Shown here: one piece after another, positions 11,296-24,415 of the stretch
Layout: the number at the start of each line of letters is the position of its first letter
Position numbering within the stretch: the stretch's first letter is position 1
Source of the DNA: Medicago truncatula
Taxonomy: Eukaryota; Streptophyta; Magnoliopsida; Fabales; Fabaceae
Assembly (NCBI RefSeq): GCF_003473485.1
Contig: NC_053042.1
Coordinates: forward strand, 18,620,501 to 18,684,500
Direction: 5' to 3'
Length of the DNA stretch: 64,000 nucleotides
The notes under the pieces: generated by a model
The model's input: the letters and a program-made list of their open reading frames with translations, nothing else
The model's database searches: none
What the model was told of the DNA's origin: nothing
Program-made: the position numbers and the translations under genes

Positions 11296-12477
11296 TGCCC
11301 ACAATTTTCAATACAAATAATACATGTAACAAATAGATAAGAATAAATTTAAATATTAAAAAAATTTCCAATTTTTTTTTATCCTCAATTTTTAAATATT
11401 AAAAAATATTCTCAAATATGTAACAACGTAATAAAAAATATGGAATAAAATTTTCTAAAAAAAATCTAAATTTTAGTAAATTTTTAAATAAATTTGTATC
11501 CAGATTTTTTTTTTTTTGTTGAGAAAATTTAAAAAACTTCTTTTTCGAAAAAAAAAATCTGTTTTAAGATTCAAAAAATATATGTTCCAAATTTTCGAAA
11601 ATAATTTGAATTTTTTTTGTTTTTTGAAATATATATTTCAACATTTTCGAAAAAAATTTTAAAATATATATTTTTTTTCGTAAATTATAAATTTTGGAAT
11701 TTTCGAAAAATATATATTTCAGAAAATATTTTTCGTAATAAAAAAATCCGTATTTTTTTATATTTTTTTAAATAAATTAAAAAATATTAATTATACTGTC
11801 AGCATGCCACATAATCAGTTATATACAGTCAGCTCGCCACGTCAGCAATTCTGCACAGTCATATGAGTCAGAGGCTAAAATCAAATTATAGAGTTGGAAT
11901 CTAAATTTTTTTTTACAGCGGAGTAAATCGGAATTCGCCCAAATTACAAGGGGGTAAAGACATGTTAATTCTAAAATTTATATTAAAATACAAAGATACG
12001 ATGATTTTGTGTTTAACTCTCTTATATTACTCTCTCAACCTTGAGATTGATCCGACGATGGTAGATAATGAAGGAGAGATAACAGGAGACAATAAAGCAG
12101 GAGGGGATCCGAACAAAAATTATGGGGAATGCTAGCATCGATCGAATTAACACTCGCTGATGGACACGACACTCTCGCAAGGATACGACCACGTCGCACT
12201 TTTCATTAAAAGTAATCGCTTTTAATGAAAAGTAATCGCTTTTGATGGCAAAGTCAATTGAAAACAATTTATCCAATACAAGCTCTCAAATACCCCAATT
12301 GCTGTCTATCAGCGAGTAATTTTTGAAAACAATGGAGAATTATTGAAAACAAAAAGCCCTTCTTCTTTATGCTGCTATGGATCTTCTTCGAAAAAAGATA
12401 ATTAAAAAATAAAACATTATTAATATCCTTAACTTGTTCTACCGGTTACAGGTTTAAGAGAATAAAAAATTAGTGAC
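11296..12477. other. AT-rich intergenic stretch
   Basis: Homopolymer-rich to about 11800. A small palindrome with tandem 'aagtaatcgctttt' units lies at about 12197-12245. No gene recognised. Confidence 0.5.
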
Positions 12478-12499
12478 GTGGCTGTGCATATGAGAGAGT

Positions 12500-12632
12500 G
12501 GCCATCCGAGAGTGCAAGAGAGATTGTGGGTAGCAATTGCTCATGGCTGAAACTTTTATCAGAACCAACTCGCACTAACTCAACTCAACTGTCCGGAAAA
12601 CGTTGCCGGAGTTTGTTGGCCGTCACAAACAG
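12500..12632 (+). other. SUFE1: Possible non-coding first exon of SUFE1
   Basis: A GC-richer segment ends in CAG|GTTTTCC (donor at 12633). The next convincing acceptor on this strand is TTTATTGCAG at 16486-16495, just upstream of the SUFE1 start codon. Joining them would give a 5' untranslated exon and a 3.86-kb leader intron. This is inferred from splice-site context only; the exon start is arbitrary. Confidence 0.35.
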
Positions 12633-13348
12633 GTTTTCCTTCTCTCTTTTCTTTTCTTTCTCGAATTTCCCTTTTCTTCTACTTTTACGCGCGTGATGTT
12701 ATACTGATACCATAGGAATCAATTGAATTTCTGTATGGGTTATATAATATTGCATGCCATATGTTTGAAGAAATGCATGTGTTAAGGTTTAGTTGTATTC
12801 CTAATTTTTATTAAATGAGTGATAGGGTGAATTTCTCTAATTGCTTCTACATGCTGCCATGAGTGTCTGCTTCTTTTTCTTTGGTAATAGAAGGAAGAAG
12901 TTTAAATCTGGATCTTAGCTGTCCTAAACCTCTAAACTTTATCTTACTACGAGGTTCGCTTCCTGTGTTATCTTGAAGGAAAAATTGAGAACTCTTGTGT
13001 TCCTATCCAGATAAACCTGAAACTCGAATATAACATTTCAAACTTGTAGCTTTCTTTTGTTGTATGATATCTTCATAATGCATGAATGTGAATTTGTCTA
13101 TGATCAAAGTGATTAAATTTATGATGCAATGAAATTTTGGGTTATTATTTTCCTACTTCAAACCATGATGAATATATGCACCATATCTATTTTGTAATTG
13201 AGCATAACATGCAAATGTGAACTTCAAGAAAGGACTCCAATGTTTTAGTTTTGTGTGTCAATAACTCGAACTCTGTTTTGCTCAACTTCAAATATATGCA
13301 TTTTGAGTCTTGACTATTTGGCTAATGTGTTATTTCAAAAAATCAAAT

Positions 13349-13968
13349 TTAGGTGAGCGGTACCTCTAGCTGAGGTCCATACTTAGGAACATCCTCGCAG
13401 TATGCCGCCGTGGCTTTTTCTTTCTTGCATCTTTTCTTCTCATAACCTATCACTCCTGCAGTTGTAGAAAAAATCTTTTTAAAATTTAGACATAATCCGG
13501 ATTTCTTCTGGCCAGATTTCCATTAACCATGGGATTCGCGATTTCCCATACCTCCCCCATTTGCTCCATTTTCTTAGCAGCATTCTTTGTATTTATCATA
13601 TCCTGAGGCAATCTATGTATTTGAACCCAAAATGGAACCCTGGTCAAATCTAGCTCTTATAGCAAGGCTTGTGGCAGTCACACTTGTAAACTAAGCAAAT
13701 GGTTCATAAAAACCCACGGTTCTTTCTAGTTTTCTTATCTTCTGAAAATGTAATTAGATACAGATTGGCGCCTAGATCAGAAATTGCCATGCCTTCCGGA
13801 TCTCCCCATCCTTTGCTGAGTATTGTCTTGACGGCTCCCTTGTTAAGGGTCTTTACTATTGATACTTTTCACGCCAGGCTTCGCTTTGCTATGTTTAAGC
13901 TCTTCTCTGCATCCTGATCTAGCTGGATGCTAACTTCCTCCATTTCATCTTTTGTCATCTCACTCATC
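13349..13968 (-). pseudogene. LINE ORF1 relic (DUF4283 plus zinc knuckle)
   Basis: On the minus strand, conceptual translation gives pieces typical of plant L1 ORF1: NKGAVKTILSKGWGDPEGMAI, then TRVPFWVQIHRLPQDMINTK, then NPMVNGNLARRNPDYV, then GVIGYEKKRCKKEKA, a ruined zinc knuckle. The pieces lie in more than one frame, are broken by stops (for example TGA before KVSIVKTLN), and the middle is deleted. It lies antisense inside the probable SUFE1 leader intron. Confidence 0.75.
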
Positions 13969-14068
13969 GTATATTTTTCCTTCTAGCACATAAAAATTTA
14001 AGGTCAAGAAACCTATTAACTACGGCAACCTCAGTAATAAGACAAAGGTGTGAAGCAAGTAGTGTTCC

Positions 14069-16332
14069 TGTAAGATCCCGTATTTTGTGATATTTATTTT
14101 AGTTTTTTTTTACTAAAATATTTTATAATAGTCAAGACCATGCTGATAATATGATCTCGTGTTAATCTAATTAAGTCAATAATAGTAATATTTAATTATT
14201 ATTATTAATTAAATTAGATATGTGCAAGTAGTGAGAGGTAGTAGTGAGATATGTTATAGCACTTTCCACTCCTAGTACACGTCACCATAATTGGGAATTA
14301 AGTTTCAACTTCCCTTCCTAATGACATGGTCAACTCCTTCCCACTCACACACTCATTCCACTCCTTAGAAAGAAATAAAAGAAAAAGGGTTACAGAGAGA
14401 AAAGAAGAACGTAGAGAGAGTCTGAAGGGGAAAGGGAAGAGAACAGGAAATTCACTCTAAGGAGACAAGTAAGAATATCCTTCCTCTTGCTATCTTTTTC
14501 TTTATTAATGGTGTTATAGAGAATCAAATTCTGCCCTATCTGTCTTAGTACTGTGCTGGTTTAAATAATAGGAGAATTGGGGGTTATAGAGAAACAAGTT
14601 CTGTCATGCCTGTCTTATTATTACAGTTTTGGTGTTAGTAATAGGAGAATTGGGGTCATAGAGAATCAAATTCTTCCATGCCTATCTTATCACTATTCGG
14701 GTTTTATTAATAAAACGATTGGTTCATCGGATCGTAACCGTAGTTAAGAGAAATAATTGTCTGTAGAGATGATAGGAGTTTTGGTGGAGTAGAAATGTAG
14801 AATAAACGTGAATTGAGACGTTGTAAATAGGAGGAGACCTGATGACAAAGGTAGTATTGTAACCTTGAATCAACCCTTAACTTGAAGTCTCAATTATCTA
14901 GCCTATTAATAATTAGTGTAACATGGTTTTTACCGAAATTCTCCTCTGATATGTGACCATAACACTCTATACATTAGTTACCTTAAACATGAATCTTATC
15001 CCAATTTTGGAAGGCCAAGTTAAACTGTATTGAGATATGAAATAAAATTAGATAGTTCATTTTCGGTTTAGAGTTAAAATGAAATATGCTTGTTAAAACA
15101 TGAGCTGAAAGTGTAAACAGCCAGAAACAAATATAATAATAAAGAAAAAGAGGACTTATTTTGATAGCAAAATAATTAGCAAGAGTAGTGGTGAATTATA
15201 CCTTAACCCAACAGTAAACTTGTGTAAAGATTGAGAGGAATTGAAATTGATACTAAGCTAGTAAATATTTAATTGTGAAGGTGTAGAGATAGGAGAGCAA
15301 AGACTGTCGCTTGAGGAGTTTAACGACGGTTGTGGTGAAGGTAAGGGCATCACTCCACGCGCTTCCGTACGTGTATATGTGTATATAATTGTGTGGTGAT
15401 AATTATCATAATGGTGTTGTTTTGAAATGAATGATTATGTGTTATATATTGGTGTTGTGATAATTATCTTGGTGGTTTGCTTTGGTATGAATATTATGTG
15501 TTATTATTTGAGTGGTGTTGTTTTAACATAAATACTCTTTGTTTATGGATGCATAACCTTAAGTAACTAAATGGTGATTCTAAACTATATCCAATGGTGG
15601 GATACTAGACTTAGATTTAAGGAGTTATTACCCAATGGTGGGGTATTTACGGAGACAATCATGCATTAGATGACTCAGACAAATGCCCAACGGTGGGGTA
15701 CTGAACATCGAGTTTTAGGAGTTATTACCCAATGGTGGGGTAATGACGATTCATATGCATTAGATGATTCAGAATAATGCCCAATGGTGGGGTACTGAAC
15801 ATCGAATTTTTAGGAGTTATTACCCAATGGTGGGGTATATTGTCCAATGGTGGGACAATTGACTTCGTTTAGAGGTGAAATCCGGATCATGAGCATGCAC
15901 ATATAGATTGACCATTAGGGACTAACGCATTTTGGACAGATGACCGTCGATCCGTGTTTCCTCCTTGGCGGTGACGTTAGGGAGGCAAAGTGATATAGTA
16001 GAAGAAGACGCTAGTGGTGCATATTTGGAGGCTTGATATATTCCGACACTGGTATTAGCCTTGTTGACAAAACTTTTCACAAGCATCCAGAACTTTGACC
16101 AGCTAGGTGTAGTCTTGGGTAGGAAAAAGGCCAAGTGTCTTGTTATTAGGGATAATATATTTTTTTATGTAAAATTTACTATTTTGGAAATTCAAAGAGA
16201 AGATTATTTATTGTTTATTTTAGAGTTGATGAGTTTCACGTTACTAATATTATTTTATTTTTTTTTAAAGAATTATTCGTCTTTTCACTAAGAATTTTGA
16301 TAATTAACGTCGGAAAAATTTGGGTCGTTACA
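14069..16332 (+). mobile_element. Solo LTR, 2.26 kb, TSD GTTCC
   Basis: Starts TGTAAGATCCCG and ends GGGTCGTTACA, flanked by perfect 5-bp duplications GTTCC (14064-14068 and 16333-16337). There is no internal gag-pol, so this is a solo LTR left by LTR-LTR recombination, probably of a Ty3/gypsy element. Between about 15590 and 15860 it holds repeated 'cccaatggtgggg' motifs spaced 30-60 bp apart. It lies in the presumed SUFE1 leader intron. Confidence 0.88.
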
Positions 16333-16632
16333 GTTCCACTCCTAAAGTTTACAGAATAGGATAGAGTTTAGAAGCCCTAGGTAGTTAACTATTTTAAGAC
16401 ACTTTTATGGTTAAAGCTAAGGTATATTACTATTTCAAAATAAACAGACTAAACTTTCAAACCAAACTGCACTAATTTTCCTGTGTTTATTGCAGGTAAA
16501 GATCGTAACATCAGCTCATTGATTGGCTTTTGACGAGAAGAACCTAGAAATTGGGCGTTGAGTTTGTTTAGATTTTGTTTGGTCCGTCCATCGGTAAAGT
16601 CCAAGGAAAAAGTCTTCAAGATACCAGCAACA

Positions 16633-17694
16633 ATGATGTCCACCAATTCCCTTTCTTCATGTTCATTTCGATTATTCTCGACCAAATTCTCACTTTCTCT
16701 CTTCAACAAAAAAAACTCTACTTTCTTCATTAAACCCACAAACTCCCTCTTCTCTTTCAAACCCATCACCTTCCAATCACTCCCAACAAAACCACAACCA
16801 CCATCATCGTCGTCGTCACCACCGCCGTCCACTTCCCTTCAACCCATCGAGGAACTCCCTCCAAAGCTTCAAGAAATTGTAAACCTCTTCCAATCCGTGC
16901 AAGAACCCAAAGCCAAGTATGAACAGCTTCTCTTCTACGGCAAAAACCTCAAACCCCTCGAATCCCAATTTAAAACTAAAGACAACAAAGTCGAAGGTTG
17001 TGTCTCTCAGGTTTGGGTCCGAGCCTACTTGGATGGTGACAAAAACGTTGTCTATGAAGCTGATTCGGATTCTGTTCTCACCAAAGGCCTCGCTGCTTTA
17101 CTTGTTCAAGGCTTTTCAGGTCGACCCGTTAATGAAATTATCCGGGTCACACCCGATTTTGTAATGCATCTTGGGTTGCAACAGAGTTTAACCCCTTCTA
17201 GAAATAACGGGTTTTTGAATATGCTCAAATTAATGCAGAAAAAAGCACTTATGCTTTATGTGGAAGCTGAAAAGGGTACTTCTGAATCTGACTCAATTGG
17301 AAATTCTGATTTAAAAAATGATAGCTTTGTTGAGAATTCAAGTGGCCCTTCTGTGACCCCAAGTTTAGGTGTTGATTTTGGTTCTGAGGTTGATGATGAG
17401 AATGTTGAATTGGGAGGGAGAGGGAAGAGGATAAAGAAAAAGCTTGAAAAGGAACTTCAGCCTATTGAGTTGGAAGTTGAAGATGTGTCTTATCAACATG
17501 CTGGACATGCTGGTGTTAGAGGGAGCGATGGTGAGACACATTTCAATGTTAAAGTGGTTTCTAAAGAGTTTCAAGGGAAGAGTTTGGTTAAGAGGCATAG
17601 GCTTATTTATAGCTTGCTTCAAGATGAGTTGGATTCTGGACTTCATGCTTTGTCTATTGTTGCCAAGACGCCTTCTGAAGTCGGTGAAGGATGA
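16633..17694 (+). CDS. SUFE1: Plastid SufE-BolA fusion, cysteine desulfurase activator
   Basis: A 353-residue protein matching plant SUFE1. It activates the cysteine desulfurase of plastid (and possibly mitochondrial) iron-sulphur cluster assembly by accepting sulphur. Order: Ser/Phe-rich transit peptide (residues 1 to about 55) and a Pro/Ser linker; SufE domain (about 73-205: PPKLQEIVNLFQ, EGCVSQVWV with the sulphur-accepting Cys at residue 123, GFSGRPVNEI); an acidic linker; then a BolA domain (about 270-350: HFNVKVVSKEF, VKRHRLIYSLLQDEL, LHALSIVAKTP) that can bind glutaredoxin. The open frame extends upstream only through non-ATG codons, so the first ATG of MMSTNS is chosen. Coding is in one exon. 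Length is close to the Arabidopsis protein. Confidence 0.93.
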   Translation: MMSTNSLSSCSFRLFSTKFSLSLFNKKNSTFFIKPTNSLFSFKPITFQSLPTKPQPPSSSSSPPPSTSLQPIEELPPKLQEIVNLFQSVQEPKAKYEQLLFYGKNLKPLESQFKTKDNKVEGCVSQVWVRAYLDGDKNVVYEADSDSVLTKGLAALLVQGFSGRPVNEIIRVTPDFVMHLGLQQSLTPSRNNGFLNMLKLMQKKALMLYVEAEKGTSESDSIGNSDLKNDSFVENSSGPSVTPSLGVDFGSEVDDENVELGGRGKRIKKKLEKELQPIELEVEDVSYQHAGHAGVRGSDGETHFNVKVVSKEFQGKSLVKRHRLIYSLLQDELDSGLHALSIVAKTPSEVGEG

Positions 17695-18244
17695 AATTAA
17701 ATATTCGGAAGAGAGGTCAAAATTTTCTCCTTTGTCTCAACTGTGTTTGAGAATGTACTTGTTTTGCTTAGTGAATCAAAAGGGTAACTATACTTGTTAG
17801 ATTACTTGTTTTGGTTTGAATATAGTGTCTTGTCTCATTATACTGATGAAATAATTCATTTTGCTGATGGCATTTTCAATATTTGAAGGGTTTCTGTAAA
17901 TTTATAAAGCTCAAATGGTATGAATCTAGAGGTAATTTTGTCATTGAAAATTAAGGAGGATATGTGGCTTTTACAAATTTTCTTGTGTTTTTGGTCATTA
18001 TATTTAGATAAGGATTAAAGGCTGATTTATATAGTATTGAATAGATGCTTGTGAAGGAAAAAGGTGTCACAGATGTTGATATGATAATGAATAGCATTTT
18101 ACATTGGTAGTAAAAATAAGCTATTTTAGCCATAAAAATATATATTACAGAACACAAAAATACACTTTGGCTAAAGGGTGGGTCCCAAATCACAACATGA
18201 CCCTTTTATTTGACAATTTGCATGGTCTAAAACTGGTATTGCAT
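17695..18244. other. SUFE1 3' region, nothing further seen
   Basis: AT-rich 3' flank that probably holds the SUFE1 3' UTR. No other feature recognised. Confidence 0.5.
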
Positions 18245-18420
18245 TGTTTCAAGTCTTCTATTAGTAAATTGAATTGAGCTACTGGTTGTGTTTCAAGTCT
18301 TCTATTAGTAAATTGAATTGAGCTACTGGTTGTGTTTCAAGTCTTCTATTAGTAAATTGAATTGAGCTACTGGTTGTGTTTCAAGTCTTCTATTAGTAAA
18401 TTGAATCGAGCTACAGGTTG
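18245..18420. repeat. Four tandem copies of a 44-bp unit
   Basis: Unit begins TGTTTCAAGTCTTCTATTAG and repeats at 18245, 18289, 18333 and 18377. The first three are identical or nearly so; the fourth has two substitutions. Confidence 0.9.
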
Positions 18421-19096
18421 TTAAAATTGTAAGAGTGTGTGTTTTTTTTTTAATAATTACTGTTTGTATATATACTCCTAACAATTTTAGTGCTTTTTTT
18501 AATGAAGTTCATTTCGCTTATACTTTATTTACAATTTCGCCCCATCATATAAACTATGCTAGCACCACTGCATATATACATGCAAAGGTGGATTGTATGT
18601 AGAATTTCATCCTCAGTTAATCATTTTTATACATTTGGCATTTGATTTATTGGAACATTATACAATTTAGATTTTAGAGTGAAATTTAAACTCTGGCTTA
18701 TTGGTATGTTATTATCTTGTGCTGTGATACTGAGATGAGAAAAACAGAGTTTGTTTGTTTTCACGTCCGGAATGTATCCAACCAACAATCGTGAATGTAG
18801 CTTCAAAGAATTCATGAGGAAAAATGTATTGGGATGCTAGAATTCGAGCATCCAACTCAATTTGAAATATACACAGAATCGTATTCATGTGTTATTTGTA
18901 TGAAAAGAGTCTAGTGTCATATTTAAAGATATTGAACATTTTGCAGAAATGCTGGAATCATTTGTGGCATTTGTAGATATGACAGAGTGGAGAAAGTTCA
19001 ATGTGAGAGGAAGGACTGGTTGTCATTCTAAATTTTCATCTTCCTTCATTTCTTTACCTTCTAAATACTTAAATGACATTGTCAAGATGAGAAATG

Positions 19097-19268
19097 CTAG
19101 GGACACTCTCTTTTCAACACTCTCTCTAACACCCACTTTTTTATTGGATGAAATTAATGTATGTCCCACCACTTTAAGTGGAACACATTTCCAAAGTGTG
19201 AGACCCACTTGATTAAACCAATAAGGAAGTGAGTATTTGAGAGAATGTTGAAAAGAGAGTGTTGCTAG
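19097..19268. mobile_element. MITE, about 172 bp, long terminal inverted repeats
   Basis: The left end CTAGGGACACTCTCTTTTC and the reverse complement of the right end CTAGCAACACTCTCTTTTC pair over about 40 bp. TA within each CTAG may be the target duplication, which would suggest a Tc1/mariner-type origin. No coding capacity. Confidence 0.75.
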
Positions 19269-21304
19269 ATACTTCCATTGCTATACCTTAACATTTTCTG
19301 AAAACTTAACAATATGATAATAACTTTCTTTAATTAGTATGTACAAGGTACAGTGCTTACTTTGGTTTGAATAGAGTATCTTGTGTCATTAGTCATTACG
19401 CTGATGAATAATGTATTATCTATCCTAATGGACCTTTCGATGATTTAATTGAGCACAAAAAGAAAAAAAGTGAATTATAATCCAACCATATTCAAAGCAA
19501 CATATATAGTGTTCTGTAAATGTGTTATCAGTAGGCTGGGGTGTGTTTTTTGGTTGTATCAGCTAGTCACTTTGCACTTCTTGTGCGTGGCCTTTAATTA
19601 TATATGCCGATTCAAAAAAAAAAAAAAAATTACACTATTTGAATCTCTTACAAGTAAAACTTCATACTCATCAAGAGGTTTAAAGGTCAATCCCCTGAAC
19701 AATACAAACATTTGAGATACACCCCAGAAGTAGCACAACAAATGATACTCAAGTTGAAAATAGTGCTATTAAGGTTATTATATTGGATTAGGGTACATAG
19801 ACCAAGATTGGATTAGGAAATTAATACTGAAGAGAAAAATGGGATTGCTACCAATTTAGAGAAGATAGTAGAGTTTTGTCTAGCACACGTAAAAGCACAA
19901 GGCAAATAGTCTAGTTGCTAGAGGTTGAAATATAAACCAAGAAAAACTTTGAATCAAATGACTAAGAGAGATATTCACAACAACAACAAAATTACTGAGA
20001 AATTAAAAGAAATGTCCTATCTCTGAACTTGATTCATTGCTAGATATCATGGAGTCTTTTGATTTGTATAGCTGGTGATACCAAATGTGTAAAGACTTGC
20101 TTATTCTTGTTATATCAAATCGTATACATAGAAATTTTAATTTAATTAATATTAAACGTATCTGAATATTTCGACTCTCCCAATTTATGTAGGCTAGTAA
20201 AGAGCGTTTTTAACACCAACATTTGGACCTTATCACCCTGTGGACTAACCTCGCTAAACCCATTATTTAATTTTAATTTGGTGAATCAAATAAATAATTA
20301 TTAGTACAAAATAAGCCTGTTTTTATTTTGTTTTTCAGAATTAAACCAAACTCTTTGTAACAAAAAATGGTTTCATAAATCAATTGATGTTATCAATAAA
20401 TTTTGCTCACAATGGATTTAATTCCCCCAAAATACATGACCTGTTAAGCCAACTTTAAAAAAAATAGAGTACTATATACAACAACATTCAATATTCAATA
20501 AGCAAAGATACTAATTGTTTTCGAAGAGACTATAAAGGTATGTGTAGGAGGATCTTAACGTAAAGTAGATAATTCCTTCAAATGAGCCCAGGGTTATATT
20601 TATCTTATGCTATAGAAGGGTACCTGTCACACAAAATTTGATTAAAATTGTAGAAGTTATAAGGGAATCCTGTCAAAAGTTAAAATAGATCACTACCCTT
20701 CAAGTTAAAATACATCAATGGGGGTAAAACTAAATAATCAACCAAATGCCTAATGTCGAATGCATAGCAATAACAGTTGCACTACTACATGTCACTTCTC
20801 TGCATGACCAAACAAAGTATACATGAACAAGACTACATGTGTCCCTAATTATAAACTAGAGTACAAAATGGTGCTTATATGTCCAAACAAAACATGAAAG
20901 TGTAATTTGGTTTGCAAAAAAACAAAATCATAAGTTTCATCAGAATACCACAACAGCATGGTGTTTTTGAATTTCCTGGCTATTTAAACAAGAGACACCC
21001 CTGCCAAACATGCACACATGAGAATATCTGCATATAAGAGATAATAACTTTGGATGCAGCAATCAACCGTAAATTAAAGAGTAGCCAAAATAGTAAATTT
21101 CCATCAAGAAACAACTGTGTTCTTAGAAAGCACTTAAATTCAACACAAACAGTAAAACTCTATTCTACATCAATGCAAATGCTACAGACCAAAAATACAT
21201 CGATGCAAAGATAAATAATTCAAAAGTACACAACAAAACTCGAGATAAGGCAACAGTTTTCATAACAGCCAAGTACATAAATATAAATAAATTGCAGAAA
21301 TAAC
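19269..21304. other. Intergenic, nothing recognised
   Basis: AT-rich. The last few hundred bases before 21305 should include the eEF2 3' UTR. No gene or repeat assigned. Confidence 0.45.
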
Positions 21305-24300
21305 TTAAAGCTTGTCTTCAAACTCAGAGAGGGGAGTCATTTGCTCCTTGAGTCCCTTCCTCTTGCGGATGTCCGTCACAAGCTGTGCAGCTTGTGATCC
21401 AGCTTCCAAAGGATCTGAGGTCATGGTGTCCCAATGATCAAAGACACACTGGGGGAAAGCCTGCCCAGATGTTGCAGCTCTCAACTGACTGGAAAATCCA
21501 AAGGACTCAATGACAGGGAGGTATGCTTTGATGTTGTAAAGTGGGGTACCGGGCCTCTGCATTTCTTCAAAAACGTGTCCACGTTTCTGATTAAGAACAC
21601 TGTAGATACCACCAAGAGCTTGTTCAGGAGCTTGGATTTCCACCATGTAAACAGGCTCCAGAAGCCTGGGTTTGGCTGTGAGCTGTGACGCATAGAAGAC
21701 TCTCCTAGCAGTAGGAATGATCTGACCACCTCCTCTGTGGATAGCATCAGTGTGCAGGACAACATCGCATACTTCAAAGCAGATGCCTCTCATGTTTTCT
21801 TCGGATAAAGCACCTTCTTTTGATGCCCACTGGAATCCAGCAACCACGGAATCCTTGATTTCATTCAAATACTGAACTCCCTTACACATATCAACCACCA
21901 TGTTGGGCCCGGTGGTCTCAGGTCCAAAACACCAGATTTTCTTGGCAAGATCCTTGTCCCAACCATACTGTTCGGACAAGATCTTAGAACGATTCTTGGG
22001 GTCATCCCTTGGTCCTATTGTGCCCTCATCAATGGCCTCTGCAAGTCCTTCCTCCAATGGTCTTGCTTCCATGTACAGCCTGTTGTGCTTGTTGGGTGAT
22101 TTACTCATCACTGTGCGGACTGATCTGTCAAGAACAGTCTCCCTGAATGACACAACAGGGTCAGATTTAATAATCTCAGCACCACCCATGAAATCATCCT
22201 GCAAGTCTTTCAAACAGATCTCAAGATGAAGCTCTCCTGCACCAGCAACAATGTGTTCTCCAGACTCCTCAATAGTACAAACAACCATAGGATCTGACTT
22301 AGCCAAACGTTTGAGACCTTCAACAAGCTTGGGAAGATCTGAAGCGACCTTGCACTGAACAGCAACACGCACAACAGGGGAGACGGAAAACTTCATAGCT
22401 CGGATAGGGTGGGCATCAACTTCCTTCTCATTTGTCAATGTAGCATTCTTTGTAATAAATTGATCCAAACCAACCAAAGCAACAGTGTTACCACAAGGCA
22501 CATCCTCAACAGTCTCCTGTCTCTTTCCCATCCAAATAACAGTTCTCTGGACACTTTTCGTGTACAGATCTTTCTTCTCTCCAGGGATGTAATTTGGTCC
22601 CATAATCCTCACCTTCAAACCTGTGGAAACCTTACCGGCAAACACACGGCCAAAAGCAAAAAACCTTCCTTTATCAGATGCTGGAATCATCTTTGACACA
22701 TAAAGCATCAGAGGTCCTTCAGGATCACAGTTTCGGATGGCATTTGCATATTGATCGTCAAGGGGGCCCTCATACAAATTCTCAACACGGTACCTCTGGG
22801 CAGTTGATGGTGAGGGAAGATGAAAGATCATCATTTCAAGTAGGGCAGTACTTGCAGGCAACCAGGTCTGCATAACACGTTTCATCAATGGCTTACCCAT
22901 CAGGTCCTTCTCTTCAGACTTCATGGTGACCCCTAGCTTTGTAAGCATAGGCCACAACTTATCCTTCTGATCATTCATACAAGTGTTGATGATCTGCTTG
23001 ATAGGCTCATAACAGAACTGAACAAACCCACGCTTGCAAGAAGCTGAACCAGTATTCTTGGTGGTCCATTTTTTTGTGGCAGGATCGAAGAAATTTTCAC
23101 CCCAGAGCCTCTCCATCATCTTGGACTCATCAACGCCAAATTTTGAGGCATACATTTTGGCAAAGTTGGTCAGAGTAAAAGCCCAACCATGCAAACCAGC
23201 AGAAAAAGCAACTGTTCCTTTCTCTGGATACACCTGAACATCACCAAGAAGTGGATCTTCATATGTAGCCATGATCACATTAGCATTCTCAATCACCCTT
23301 GAAAAGGTCTGGTACGCCTCCTCTCCATCAACCTGGAGCTCAAGGAAGCACCTGTCCATCTTATTAACTGTAAGAACAGGCCTGATCCTTTCTCCAAGAG
23401 CTTGTCGAAGCACAGTTTCAGTTTGGACACATACACCTTCCACACAGTCAACCACCACAAGTGCTCCATCAGTAATACGGAGTGCAGCAGTAACCTCAGA
23501 CGAGAAGTCGACGTGCCCAGGGGAATCAATGAGATTAATGAGATACTCATTTCCATTACGCTCCCCCTTGAACCTCTTCAGAGATTCATCAGTCATTTCA
23601 TAGTAGAGTGAGATACCGGTACTCTTGATTGTAATACCACGCTCAGCTTCATCAGCACGGGTGTCAGTCATACGGACATCACCAGCAACTTCCTGGGCAA
23701 TAATTCCCGCAGCAGCGACTAAAGAGTCGGTTAAGGTCGATTTTCCTGCAAATAGAAACAGAGAAAAAAATTGTTCAGACCGGCAAACTATAGTACATAT
23801 ACAACATGACAAAAACTATAATACGCTCTGATTTGCAGGAAAAGTTTTATATATGACAATGATACTTTTGAAAATTGTATGACAACATTACTATGTGATC
23901 ATCGTTAGAACATAAAAAATCCTGCGGAGTATTAAGAAAAACTATAATCACATTAAGAAATTTGTTTGTTAGAGATTTTCAAAAAAAAAAATGAGGTTTT
24001 TAGTAGCAAACCATCTAAAAATGAGAGGATTTTCCTGCAAACCATTTTTTTATAATTGGTTTTATTTAAAGGTGATCTGGTAAATAAACACAAAACAACT
24101 TCTACTTTTCTCAAAAATCTCTAAAAGTTAATATCTTGAATTATTGAGTATCAAAATCACTTTTTATAATTCGTAACAAATAAGAGAGCAACATCACAGT
24201 TCAAAGCAATCAAGAAAAGGCTTGGAGTCCATACCGTGGTCAACATGAGCAATGACAGACATATTACGGATGTTGTGCTTGTAGTCCATAATACGACGTA

Positions 24301-24415
24301 ACTCATCAGCTGTGAACTTCACCTGTTGATAGTAACACAAATCTCATGTCAGATTATGAAAACTCAAAAGTAAAAATAATAAAAAATCAATCAGTGTTGT
24401 CCGCAAACTTACCAT
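21305..24415 (-). CDS. EF2: Translation elongation factor 2 (eEF2), three coding exons
   Basis: Encodes eEF2, the GTPase that translocates the ribosome. Exons on the minus strand: 24413-24415 (just the ATG), 24235-24322, and 21305-23745. They sum to 2,532 bp and predict 843 residues, the family's usual length. The join restores [18 protein letters not shown]...AHVDHGKST. Motifs: P-loop HVDHGKST split by the second intron, the Thr-phosphorylation region [10 protein letters not shown]3 [13 protein letters not shown]4 NKMD, the diphthamide-bearing His in [16 protein letters not shown], and C-terminal FEDKL. Introns: 24323-24412 and 23746-24234, both GT-AG. All catalytic features are intact. A further 5' UTR intron is likely (see 24416-25290). 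Confidence 0.96.

Noticed and set aside
15590-15860. CRISPR-like array of regularly spaced repeats
   Set aside because: Short 'cccaatggtgggg' motifs have irregular spacing and degenerate flanks, and lie inside a plant solo LTR.
16558-16632. Upstream start for SUFE1
   Set aside because: The extra codons begin with TTG, not ATG, and look like leader sequence; the first ATG is at 16633.
23271-23603. Plus-strand protein opposite eEF2
   Set aside because: Shadow frame produced by eEF2 codon bias.
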